DNA of 59,304 nucleotides from Cochliopodium minus (taxonomy: Eukaryota; Discosea; Himatismenida; Cochliopodiidae): contig JAMYWO010000099.1 of the NCBI GenBank assembly GCA_024220525.1, positions 1 through 59,304 of the forward strand, in the 5' to 3' direction. Below the pieces are notes generated by a model that saw only the letters and a program-made list of their open reading frames with translations, had not been told where the DNA came from and ran no database searches. Numbering within the stretch: the first letter of the stretch is position 1; each line of letters begins with the position of its first letter. A program made the translations under genes and the position numbers. Shown one piece after another: positions 1 to 10,139 of this stretch.

Positions 1-45
1 AGGAAGTTTTGCTATGACACACTAATTCACAAGATAATCTTAACC

Positions 46-1345
46 ATGACCAGTGCGCAATTTTCTCCGCTGAATGAAAATGACTTAAAGGTTCTTTCTA
101 TTTATTTGAAAGAATTAAAAGAGAACCAAAGTAGCTGGTTCTGTTCTTCTTTATTGTCCAAACATAGACTCTTTGAGTGGTTCTTAAATAGCGAAGGAAG
201 TAATCATTTTATTTTATTGAATTATTTTTTCATTAAAATTATTTTATTTTAAATTTTTATTATTTATTAGATTATTTATAAGGGAAATTTTGAAAACTGA
301 ATACCAGGAAGAGAGTGAAACAAATTTTAGTGATTTGATTTCAAAAGGCTGATAGACTTGGATATCGCTCTTGCCAAGGAATCACTGATCCCGAAAAGGT
401 AAAGTTCTTGGAAACAAACTATTGCAGAACAAACTCTAATAAAAAAGCATTATTCATAGTGCTCCGAATAGTGATAAAGAAGAGTTTAACATAAAAGATA
501 AACAAGTTATGGTATTTGATCTTGAATTATTCGAAAGAAAAATTTTGGAAATTTATTCTTGTTCTTTTTCCGCAAGAAATGTTTCTTTTCATTCTTTAGT
601 CATGATTTCAAGAGTAAATTATCTTGTAATGTTAAATGGGGGTGTTCATTACACTTGCAATTACCAGAATATTCACCTCTATTCCATGAGACTGTCAAGT
701 GCTTTATCTAATGTAATCAATCAATCTTTTTTAGTGCTTGAAAAGAAACTGTAACATACATCACTTAATGGTCTTTAAACCTAAAGTGGTACATTTCCAT
801 CTCTAATCAATCAAACAATCAAAAAGAAATGCTTCTGAAACACCAACTAAACACAAAAAACAGTGTATCTTAAAAGAAGAAAATTTGATACTGGATTCAA
901 AAAGTGAAAGATGATTTTAACTAACTCTCAACCATCAAATACAAGAAAATCACCATAAAATTGATCTTCAAATTCACCATTGACAATGATCTCAAAAATC
1001 TTTGGACAGAAAAACAAGAAGATTGGATGGTTGATCACAAAATTGATGTTCCTGGACTTCTCTCAAATAATATCAAACATTTTCAAGAATTGATGATTTT
1101 AGAAGGAAATTTTTGATGGGATATTGGGTTCGCCTTTGCGAGAATTGTGGAGAAATGGAGAACACTTATTCTAATGAAGTAAGTGATGGGAAAAAGAAGT
1201 ATTCCATAACAACAAAGAGGTGAGAATAGAAAGAAAAGACACTCTTCAACAGAAACAACCCAAACCAATAGAAACAGTTCCATCCAATTACAAAAATGTG
1301 CTTGAAATGAATGATTTTGAAAAGAAAATCATGGAATTGTTAATT
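46..1345 (+). pseudogene. decayed, unidentified protein-coding relic
   Basis: Coding-like stretches follow one another on the + strand in different frames across this interval, with codon usage like real genes here but no single open frame or plausible intron set that links them. The first stretch begins with an ATG at 46; a longer one covers about 450-750, and a Cys-containing piece (CENCGEMENTY) lies near 1150-1185. I count several breaks. I do not recognise the family, so I cannot say whether it was a host gene or part of a mobile element. The window edge may also cut its 5' side. The open frame at 1220-1774 is part relic and, beyond about 1400, only the antisense of the next gene. Confidence 0.5.
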
Positions 1346-1405
1346 TTTTTGTTAAAGTATAATTTTATTTATATTTCAAATTATTGTTCAGAAGAGATCC
1401 CTTTT

Positions 1406-2595
1406 TTAAATATCCAATTTGTTGATGAAAGTAACATATTCTTGGGAAGGAAGTCCGATAGGAGTAGCAATTCTCTCAATATTGATAGGAAGGAGCTCAT
1501 CCAACTCTTGTCTGATCTCGTTATATTCTTTCAACAAAGAATCAAATCTCTTTCTGGTAGCAGGATCAAAGGATTCAATCTCGCTTTGGGTATATTCAGT
1601 ACCTCTTTGTTTGAAACCATTATCAACCCAGAAATACAAGTATTTTTTGACCAATCTTCTGGTAGGATGGAGTCTTTGTTGTTCCAATTCTTGGAATTTA
1701 TCACAGTGAATTGGTTCAGTAAAGAATTGCCAATCAGATGTATCTATTGTTTATTTTTAAGAAACATATTATAAGAAAGGATATCAGAGTATAAGTAAAT
1801 TAAATGTATTGAGTCTTGATATTGAGCATATTTTCTGAATATTTTGATGTAATATTCACATAATCTTTCAAAAACCTCAATTAATTTATGTGTTTTTAAA
1901 AAAATATAAATGAGAGAATATTAATTAATATTTGAAATTATATGAAATAGGAACATATATCATAAGTAGAATAATTGTTATTTTATATTTCATATATCTC
2001 ATTGATCGTTGAAAAAAAAATTTTTATAAAATATTTTTGAATTATTTTTATAAATTTTATTTTTACCAAAAGGAGCATCAGTTGTGACTCTGATAGTTGC
2101 CTTTGGTTGAGGTGGAGCATTGTTTCCATATCTTGCAAAAAATCTCTTCCATAATACTTCTCTGGATTTGTTTCCAAAGGTAGATTCTAAGGTAGGATCA
2201 AAAGGACCACGTTTTTTTTCTCTTTCCAAATCATTATTTCTTTCATTAGCCAAATATTGTTCATATTTTTTGTTTTCTTCAATCTTTTCTTCTCTTTCTT
2301 TTAATTGTTGAGGAGTATACCATGGATACATTTGTGCAGGAGTCCATGATTTAATCTTTTCTTCTCTGATTCTTTCATGTCTCTCAGAAATCTCTTTCAA
2401 ATCTCTTTCAATATCTTGATCCCATTGTTCTTGTTCTTGATCAGTGAGAAATCCCCATTTTTGTGTGTAGCTTTCAGAGATATAGCATTCATTTTTCACT
2501 TCGTGATGATGATCAGATGCATAATTTCTTTTTGCAGTGAACAATCCTCCATAAATCTTTTTGTTCTTATACAATTTCTTTGACAATTTTAACAT
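1406..2595 (-). CDS. probable mitochondrial protein of unknown function (288 aa)
   Basis: Two exons, 2595-2067 and 1743-1406, joined by a GT-AG intron of 323 nt; together they make 289 codons including the stop. The splice joins ...VTTDAPF to DTSDWQFF and removes an Asn/Lys/Phe-rich read-through tail. The first ~27 residues are rich in Lys, Arg, Leu and Tyr with no acidic residue, which fits a mitochondrial presequence. The middle (about 60-140) is a charged Glu/Lys/Arg helix likely to form a coiled coil. A WKRFFARYG stretch and a second helical C-terminal domain follow. I do not recognise the family; a mitoribosomal or respiratory-complex accessory subunit is possible. It is divergent from the eIF4B-like gene, with 619 bp between starts. 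Confidence 0.75.
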
Positions 2596-3214
2596 TTTTC
2601 AAATAAAAAAGAAGAAAAGGAAATATATATAAATTATATAAATTTTTTTTTTTATATTTTTTATATTCTTTAGTGTAAATATATTCCAAAAAAAAAATCT
2701 AGAATACTCTTCATATTTCCTATGACAATTGGATTTAATTCAATTTATTTCATTTTAATGGATAATTTAAAGCAAAATTCAAATAATTTTAATGATTGCT
2801 TTAATACTTTATTTTTTCTCCTGAAACATTGAGAATATATTTGAATCCACTTTGAAAGAGATAATTGAAAAAAAGAGATCTTGTTATTTTCTGAATAATT
2901 TATAAAACCACCAAATATAAATAAAAAAAAAAAAAAAAAATAGCATCAAAACAAACACTACAATCAAAAAAACCAAGCATCAATCAAAAAAATTCTATAA
3001 ATGTAAATTAAAAATTCCTCAAAACAAATAAATATCAAAAATTATAATTTGTTGATTGAAAATAATAGTAAAATTTGGAAAATTATCTTCAAAAATCAAG
3101 AATAATATAGGCACAAAAAAATTATTCTTCATTTTTTTTTGAATAATATCCAAAATTATAATATATATCCTCAAAAAATAAATTAATTACTCAACCAACT
3201 TTTACATAGAAAGA
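2596..3214. promoter_or_regulatory. divergent intergenic region, presumed bidirectional promoter
   Basis: This 619-bp gap separates two divergently oriented starts. It is almost pure A/T with an A18 run near 2924-2941 and several shorter A or T runs. I see no open frame of coding character and no recognisable RNA gene. A promoter role for both flanking genes is inferred only from position. Confidence 0.35.
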
Positions 3215-4594
3215 ATGTCGAATAAAAAAGGAAAAAATAAAAAAACAACCATGTCATTACAAGATTTTCATTCCTCCACCCCAGAAATAAAGCCAGAAGA
3301 AAACAAGAGCTGGGGAGATACTGAAAGAGGAGAAAAGAGTTGGGGAGATAGAGAAGACAACAGTGAGAGAAGATTTGAGAACAGAGAAGGAGGAGAAAGA
3401 AGATATGAGAACAGAAGAGGAGAAGGAGGAGAAAGAAGATTTGACAATAGAAGAGGAGAAGGAGGAGAGGGAGGTGAAAGAAGGGAATATCGTGAAAGAA
3501 GATATGATAACAGAAGGGGAGAGGGAGGAGAAGGAGGGGAAGGTGGAGAGAGAAGAGAAAGAAGATATGATAACAGAAGAGGAGAGGGAGGAGAGGGAGG
3601 TGAAAGAAGGGAATACAAAGAAAGAAGGGGATGGGGAGAGAAAAGAGAAGAGGGAGAAGGAGGAGAGAGAAGGGAGAGAAGATTTGATAACAGAAGAGAG
3701 GATGGGGAGGGAGGTGAAAGAAGGGAGTATAAAGAAAGAAGGGGTTGGGGAGAGAAAAGAGAGGAGGGTGAGGGTGGTGAAAGAAGAGGATGGGGAGAGA
3801 GAAGAGAGGGTGGAGAAAGAAGAGGATGGGGGGAGAGGAGGGAGGGTGGGGAGAGAAGAGGTTGGGGGGAGAAGAGAAATGAGGAGAATAAAGAAGGAGG
3901 GGAGGGTGGTGAACAAGTAACAGAGGGAGGAGAAGAAAGAACAGAGAGAAGAGAATTCAGAGGTGGGGAGAGAAGACATTATGATAACAATCGTGGTGGT
4001 GGATACAATCGTGATAACAACAGAAGAAACTTTGATCGTAATGATGATAGAAGAAGAGAAAAAAGCGAGGATACTGTCGGAGAATTGACAGAGAAAACAG
4101 AGAATTTGGAATTGAACGAGAATGGAGAGAATAAAGAAGGAGGGGAAAGAAAAGAAAGAAGCCCATCCAGCGAGAGACACCACAGAGGAGGATATAATCG
4201 TGATAACAGAAATAACGAAAGAGGAGGTGAGAGAAGACATTATGACAACAATCGCGGAGGTGATAGAGGATACAATCGTGGCGGTGATAGAGGTGGTGAA
4301 CGTGGTGGTGGATTTAATAGAGATAGAGGTGAGAGAGAAGAGAAGAAGGAGTTGTCTGTTGAGGAGAGATTTTCTGGTTGGGGTGAGAAATCCAGCAGTA
4401 GCGGTAATTCTTTTGGTCATCGTGATAACAATCGCAGAAATGATAACTTTAGAAGAAATGATGATAATCGCGGTGAGAGAAGACACAATAACTTTGATCG
4501 TGATAGAAATAATCGTGGTGGATTTGATCGTGAAAATCGTAATGAGGAGAGATCCGAGAAGACCGTTCCTTCCAAAACTGAAGAGGACAAATAA
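3215..4594 (+). CDS. Arg/Glu/Gly-rich RNA-binding-like protein with eIF4B-like N-terminus (459 aa)
   Basis: Intronless frame of 459 residues. The start MSNKKGKNKKTTMSLQDF resembles the N-terminus of translation factor eIF4B (KKxxKG then T/M-S-L-x-DF) followed by a conserved-looking SWGD pair. The bulk (about 45-230) is low complexity built from ERRYDNRRGEGG and ERRGWGEKREEGEGG units. The C-terminal third (about 250-450) is RGG/DRNN-rich like disordered RNA-binding regions. No RRM is visible, unlike animal and plant eIF4B. Likely role: a disordered RNA-binding protein acting in translation initiation; it could equally be another RGG protein. Codon choice is extremely purine-biased, which produces a long but meaningless antisense frame. 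Confidence 0.7.
   Translation: MSNKKGKNKKTTMSLQDFHSSTPEIKPEENKSWGDTERGEKSWGDREDNSERRFENREGGERRYENRRGEGGERRFDNRRGEGGEGGERREYRERRYDNRRGEGGEGGEGGERRERRYDNRRGEGGEGGERREYKERRGWGEKREEGEGGERRERRFDNRREDGEGGERREYKERRGWGEKREEGEGGERRGWGERREGGERRGWGERREGGERRGWGEKRNEENKEGGEGGEQVTEGGEERTERREFRGGERRHYDNNRGGGYNRDNNRRNFDRNDDRRREKSEDTVGELTEKTENLELNENGENKEGGERKERSPSSERHHRGGYNRDNRNNERGGERRHYDNNRGGDRGYNRGGDRGGERGGGFNRDRGEREEKKELSVEERFSGWGEKSSSSGNSFGHRDNNRRNDNFRRNDDNRGERRHNNFDRDRNNRGGFDRENRNEERSEKTVPSKTEEDK
3300..4560 (+). repeat. 1.2-kb purine-strand tract with degenerate internal repeats
   Basis: The coding strand here is overwhelmingly G and A; pyrimidines are few, especially in 3360-3960. Degenerate repeats of about 100 bp (around 3600-3700 and 3710-3800) and short GAGAGAAG/GGAGGAG blocks make up the gene's low-complexity region. 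Such tracts can form triplex DNA or R-loops and are prone to length change. Confidence 0.75.
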
Positions 4595-4798
4595 TTTTTT
4601 TTTCCCCATCTTTTTTTTCAATTTAAAAAAAAAAAGTTTTTTTTGTTTTACTTTAATTTATTTATTTTTATAATTTTAAATAAAAAACTTTTTGTTTCAA
4701 AAAACTTTTTTCAAAAAAGTTAATATATATTTATTTTTTAAAAATCTCTCATTTTTCAAAAAGTATATGTCGAAAATTGATCTCCAAAAGTCAAAAGG

Positions 4799-7700
4799 TC
4801 AATTGTTATTGTAAGGATAATTAAAAGTGTTGTTTTGATTATTTCCATTGTTTGGATCATTGTTGCTGATATTTTTTACATTAAATAGTGTTTTAAGAGT
4901 ATCAATGTTTCCTTTGTTGTTAAGGTTCAATATGGGGTCGTGGAGACTGATTGGGGCACCAAGAAGCTGAGAATTAAAGTGCAAAGGAATTTCTGATGAT
5001 TTTTGTGGGGTATTACTTTTAAAAGAAAATAAAAGAATTTTAGAGATTTTAAAAAATAGATGAAAATATAAAATTACTTGAGATTTTGTTGATTGTTCAT
5101 ATCATTGTAGAGATAATCATTTTGTTGATTATTTGGAGGGAAAATGTTGACAGACGAATTGTTGGTAAGAGAAGAGTTTGTATGAGAAATAAAATGCTGT
5201 TGTTGAGGGTGAATGTTGTTATTGTTTTGTGAAGAAATATTGTTGGCGTCCATATTAAAATTGGAAAAGTTATTGTTAAGAGAAGTCAAAGACAAATTGC
5301 TGTTATTAGAGAAGACTTTGGTAGTATCGAACATGTTCATATTATTATGACTATTTACATTGTTATTAAAGTTATTATTGTTGTTATTATTGTTCTGCAA
5401 GTTTTTTGTGGGAACCACTTTTAAATTACTTCGAACAGGAACGCTCTTCTTAATTTTCTCAGATTTGGAATCATTAATCATCTCAATCTTGGGAGGATGA
5501 ATGATGACACTATTGCTCATCTTATTAAAATTATTGTCATTGTTATTAATATCGATGTTGTTAATGACGACTTTGTCATTAGGACTGTCATTTTTGTTTT
5601 TTTTGTTTTTCGTGTTTTTGGTCTTTGCAACAGGCGTCTCCTTCTTCTTCCCCCTCGGCGTCACCGTCTTCTTCGTCTTCTTCACCTGAGTCTTCGGAGT
5701 ATCCTCTCCCTCAGCATCCTTCTTCCTCTTGTTCTTGGGGCTCTTCGAATTAGTAGGAGGAGTAATGGCAACAGGATTTGGCGCCAAATTACAAATTTCT
5801 TGCGACAAAAATTGCGCTAAAATTTTCGTGACGCCATAATGTTCTCCCCTAACAAAAACAGATGAGAGAATTATTGCTCTAGCTCCTGAGTTTTGACATT
5901 TTTTAAAGGTGAGTGTGAGTGATTGGCTGAAGGTCACGTTCTGTGTCTGTTTCTTCTTTAGGTTGTCTGGGAGGGTCATTTGTTGTTCGATGATCCTTTG
6001 GATGGAGTTCATCACCTTCTTTTGGTCTCGCACCAGGATGAACTTGAGGATCGATTCGTTGAGCACTTCGTTGGGCTTTTTTTGGAAAAGCTTGGAGAAT
6101 GCGATGTTGGAATCTGTGATTGTTCCTTTTTGAAACAATAAAAAAATAAAAATTATATATATTCAAGAAATTTCGATGAGATTAAATATATAATTATATT
6201 ATAAATAGAAAACATAAAATTGAATATATTGAAATTTAGTCAATATATTTAAAATGAGAAAAATATTTTCTTCTTTCTATTTGATTGAATTTTTATACCA
6301 TCAGGCGCCAACATTATAGTTTCGAGGGGAGAAAGAGCAAAGACTTCGTTGAACCAGTTGGTCTGAGGAGAGACCCCCAAATGAGTGACGACATCATCAT
6401 GCTTGTAAGAGTAAGGCCTCAACTCGACGACATAGAAAGTCTCATTCTGGATGCTTCCGAAAGGAGAGAAGATCACTTCGAACAAAGTGGCCTGAGACTT
6501 TTTGTGGGTGTCGAAAAGCTTCAAAGATTTGAAGCAAGGGTAGTTGGGATTAGTGGCGAGGAAAGAGACGATGTTCTTCCAGATGTACTCGTCTATTTTG
6601 AGGTTTTGTGACTCGTACGTCTCGAAGATGTTTGTGTTTATGAGACGGCTCTCTTGTTCTCCGAAGGTGCTGGGCAGAGCATCGTTGCAGCATCTCAGGT
6701 AGAGGTTTTTGTCGCACAGAAAGGAGGGGAAGGGGTCGTGTTTGAAGGCGTGGTAGAAGTATTGTTGGAGCTGGTTGTTCCCATTGTTATCGAGCTTTAA
6801 GAGAGGTTTCTTGGGCATTACGGGATCAGGTTTAATGGGAGCGATGTCAAAATGGTTGGTGTCTTGCATGATGATACTACGAGGGAGTACGTTGTTGTTG
6901 TTGTTATTGTTTTCGTTGTTTGTTAAGAAATGGTTAGAGATGGTGTTTTTGTTGTTAGGAATGTTGGGCAGGTTGTCCTGTGGTAGAGACAAGAACATGG
7001 TGTTTATTTTCGACGATCCCATACCGTTGTTATTGATGTTTCCATTATTATTGTGGCCAAGGAGCTTTTGATGATCTAAGGGGGAATCTGTGCTCAACCT
7101 AGTTCCCTCCAAGAACGAAAACGAGTCGAAATTATCGTTAAAGGTGCTGAAGCTGCTAAAGATCTGGCTCTCCTTCTTGCTGTTGTCGATCGAGTTTTTC
7201 TGTGAGTCTGAGGAGGAATCGTTAGAGCTTCGGATCACTTCGTTTCTCTCGTTGGATCCTTTCGTGACCGAATCTTTCTGGTTGATTATTTCTTTGTTTG
7301 GCTCGCAAAAGGATCTGAAGATCGTTTGATGATTCATGTCACAAAGTGAGAAACAATGCTCTGTGATCAATCTTGTGATGCTTTCCAAGTCCATACTCTT
7401 TTCGATCCTTTTATGCAGCTGTATCACGTAAATGATTTGATTGTTGCCCCTTGTTGGAATGATTATGAGGCCGCTCTTTCCTAATATGGGTGTTTCTCCC
7501 CTATTTTCCTCCTTATTCTCCAACTCAAATGTTATATTATACAACCCCCCTTCCATCTCCTTCAATTCTGTCCTCATTATCATCTCCACCATCTCATCCT
7601 TCAGCTTATAGTTATATCTCCTTATCTCCTCATTGATCTCTAGTCTCTCCATCATCTCTGCCTTCACCAGATTTTTATCCCATTTTTTATGTTCCTCCAT

Positions 7701-7910
7701 ATCCCACAATCTATTCAATAATTCTTCGGGTCTCAATGATGATTGGTTTATTATCTTCAATATCATGTTATCACTGAAAACATTTATTAATTTATGTTGT
7801 TAAATTCCCTTTAGAAAAAAATTTTTTTTTTTTTCAGTGTTTTTTTACTTTATGTATTCTTTGTATCTGAATATTTTTATTCTGTCCAAATGATTATGTA
7901 TGAGGACCAT
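4799..7910 (-). CDS. START-like and double-PAS protein with Asn-rich tail (933 aa)
   Basis: Four exons: 7910-7849, 7773-6299, 6125-5078, 5015-4799; all phases agree and give 933 residues. The short first exon (20 codons) is chosen because an in-frame acceptor (TTTTCAG) sits just before the next ATG at 7766; starting there would cut into the first domain. Residues about 10-190 look like a START/Bet v1-type lipid-binding domain (WDMEEHKKWDKN motif). Two PAS-like domains follow at about 360-480 and 490-630; the second is formed across an intron (LAPDG|TITDSNIAFSKLF). A Lys-rich nuclear-type stretch and long Asn-rich, probably disordered segments end the protein. A sensor or transcription regulator is plausible; ligand unknown. 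Confidence 0.75.
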
Positions 7911-8690
7911 ATCTTCTCAATCATTTTGGTTTTGGAATTGAGCATATGAAAAATTAAATATTATTAATATTAAATTATATTTTATATTTCTAGATCTTCC
8001 ACCTTTATTCCCAAAATAAAAATTTCCTAAATTTGGATAATTCGACCCTTTCATTGACTTCTTTTGATCAAAAACTTTTTTTTTCTTTTTTGAATGATAT
8101 CTAGGAGCTAGAAAAAATTCAATTTTTTTTTATTTTTAATTTATAATTTAATTAAAGATTAAATAATCAAGTTCATAAAACCGATATCTTTCAGGTCATT
8201 GTATTTTTGTCAAGGTTATAATAATATTATTGAAGTACTTCTTTTGAATTACAAAAATCATATCAAGTTCAAGTTGATTATATTTTAAAAAAATAAAAAT
8301 AAAATAAAAAAATCATATTTCGTTCACTGTCGAAATAAAAAATTTGATAAATTAAATAAGGATCCAACAACAGATCAAAATATATGTTCAAATTATATCT
8401 ATTCATAAAACACAGTTAAATTGTAAGAGGAATTATTGAAATGAGAATTCAGTGAATAAAACAAAAAAAAGGAAATATCCAAACTAATACTTGGTAGATC
8501 CTTAAAATATCAAAATTATAAATTCTACTTTTGCTATCTCAAAAATAAAATAGAAATAGATCAATTAAAAATGGATATCTCCATATCAATATCATTTTAT
8601 TTTATAAATTAATTTAAAAAAAAAAAATTGAAGGAGAAATTTCTTGTAAATATAACATTCAAATAACATAAAATACCACACTATTATTCC
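7911..8690. promoter_or_regulatory. divergent intergenic region
   Basis: This 780-bp A/T-rich gap lies between the START/PAS gene (leftward) and PEX10 (rightward). I find no coding-like frame, tRNA or obvious repeat. It presumably holds both promoters; no motif could be assigned. Confidence 0.3.
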
Positions 8691-10058
8691 ATGGATTTAC
8701 CTAAAGCACATCAATCTGAGATATTGAGAGCCACCGAGAAAGATATCTATTGGTCCACAAAATTCACCAAAATGATGGTGGATACTATAGGATTCATAAT
8801 GGGGCCTTCATTCGAGCTGAAATATGGAGATAAGATCAAGATAGCTTCCAAATGCCTTTATTACAGCTTATCATCATTGGGTGGAAGGACAACAGGAGAG
8901 GAATACACCTCATTGTTTGAAAGAAGGTCTGAAAATAAGATAATTAGGACTTTATCCTTTCTCATACAGATTTTGATTTTTGATGGAGAAGGATGGTTAT
9001 CAAAGATAATCGATAATAGGTATGTTTTTGATAGTATTAATTGCCATATCTTTTCATAAAAAAAAAATATACATGATATTGTATTTTTGGGGATGATAAT
9101 CATAAATTCAATGTTCTATGAAAGGATATGATTTTTTTATTTGGGATTATATTTTTCCCTTTATTATTTTTTTTGTTCCACAATTAATATCACGAATTTA
9201 TATTCAAAATATATATCACAAAATTCGTTATTTCTTTGCTAAATCTATCGATCAAATCATAATAAAAGCAAAATAAAAAATTCGATTAATATAAATAAAT
9301 AATAAATAAAATAATAATTAAAATAATAAATAAAAAATCATGAAAAATAGTATATTATGAATCCTTTAAATCTTTTTCAATTATAGAATTTATCAAATAC
9401 TGAGTTCTTTGCATATGGCTGTATTTTACCTTTCCTCAAACAACCTCAATTTACAAGAAGCAAGAAGATTTTTCTCACTCACATACATCAGGCCAGAAGT
9501 TGAGAGAAACGAAGAGAAACCCAACTACAACATTTTGGGTATTTTATTATTTGTGAAAATAGGTATTTTGGCATATGATCTAATAATGAGGTAATCTGAA
9601 GTTATTTTTTTTTATTTATTTATATGAATTATTTTATTGAAAAAAATTTATTTTTTTATTTTTATTTTTTATTTTAATTTTTTTTTTGATTTTTATTAAA
9701 TTCATTTTTTTTTTATTTTGTTATTTTAGTAACCTCAAAAAGAAAGAATCTCCGCCAAAAGTTGAAAAAGAGGTGGTGGAGGAAAAAGAAGAGGATGACT
9801 TATTGAACGAAGATAACTCACATCAATGTCCTCTTTGTTTGGAGTCCATCACAAATCCCACTGCAACATCATGTGGGCATGTTTTCTGTTGGGATTGGTA
9901 ATTATTTTTTTTTATTATTTTTTTTTTTTTAATATTTTTTGATATATTTTTTTTTTTTGAACAGTATATCTTCTTGGTGTTCTTCAAATGAAAACTGTCC
10001 TTTGGACAGAGGAATGATAAGAAGGGAAGAACTCATCCTCATTTCAAATTTCTCTTAA
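8691..10058 (+). CDS. PEX10: peroxin-10, peroxisomal RING E3 ubiquitin ligase (264 aa)
   Basis: Exons 8691-9019, 9387-9590, 9730-9897 and 9965-10058 give 264 residues, somewhat shorter than animal PEX10. The N-terminal half matches the Pex2/Pex12-type membrane region (GGRTTGEEYTSLF, then helices ending LAYDLIMR). After an acidic linker, the C-terminal RING begins CPLCLESITNPTATSCGHVF and reads on as CWDC, SSWCSSNENCPLD. The last ligand position, normally Cys in PEX10, is Asp (CPLD), as in RBX1. PEX10 works with PEX2 and PEX12 in the peroxisomal membrane to mono-ubiquitinate and recycle the import receptor PEX5. The intron splits the codon of the Cys in CWDC. The gene ends only 82 bp from the convergent neighbour. 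Confidence 0.93.
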
Positions 10059-10139
10059 TGAAGAAATTAATTAAATTATTTGTACAAAATAAAATTTAAA
10101 AAATTTAAAAAAATTAGTTTTAAAACAAAAAATTAAGAT

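Noticed and set aside
1406-1774. Plus-strand open frames over the second exon of the mitochondrial-type gene
   Set aside because: The minus-strand exon splices in phase with 2067-2595 and has balanced, charged composition; the plus frames are its shadow.
3257-4621. 454-residue antisense open frame rich in Ser, Ile and Leu
   Set aside because: It is the complement of the polypurine Arg/Glu/Gly gene; composition follows from GGA/AGA codons and it has no domain character.
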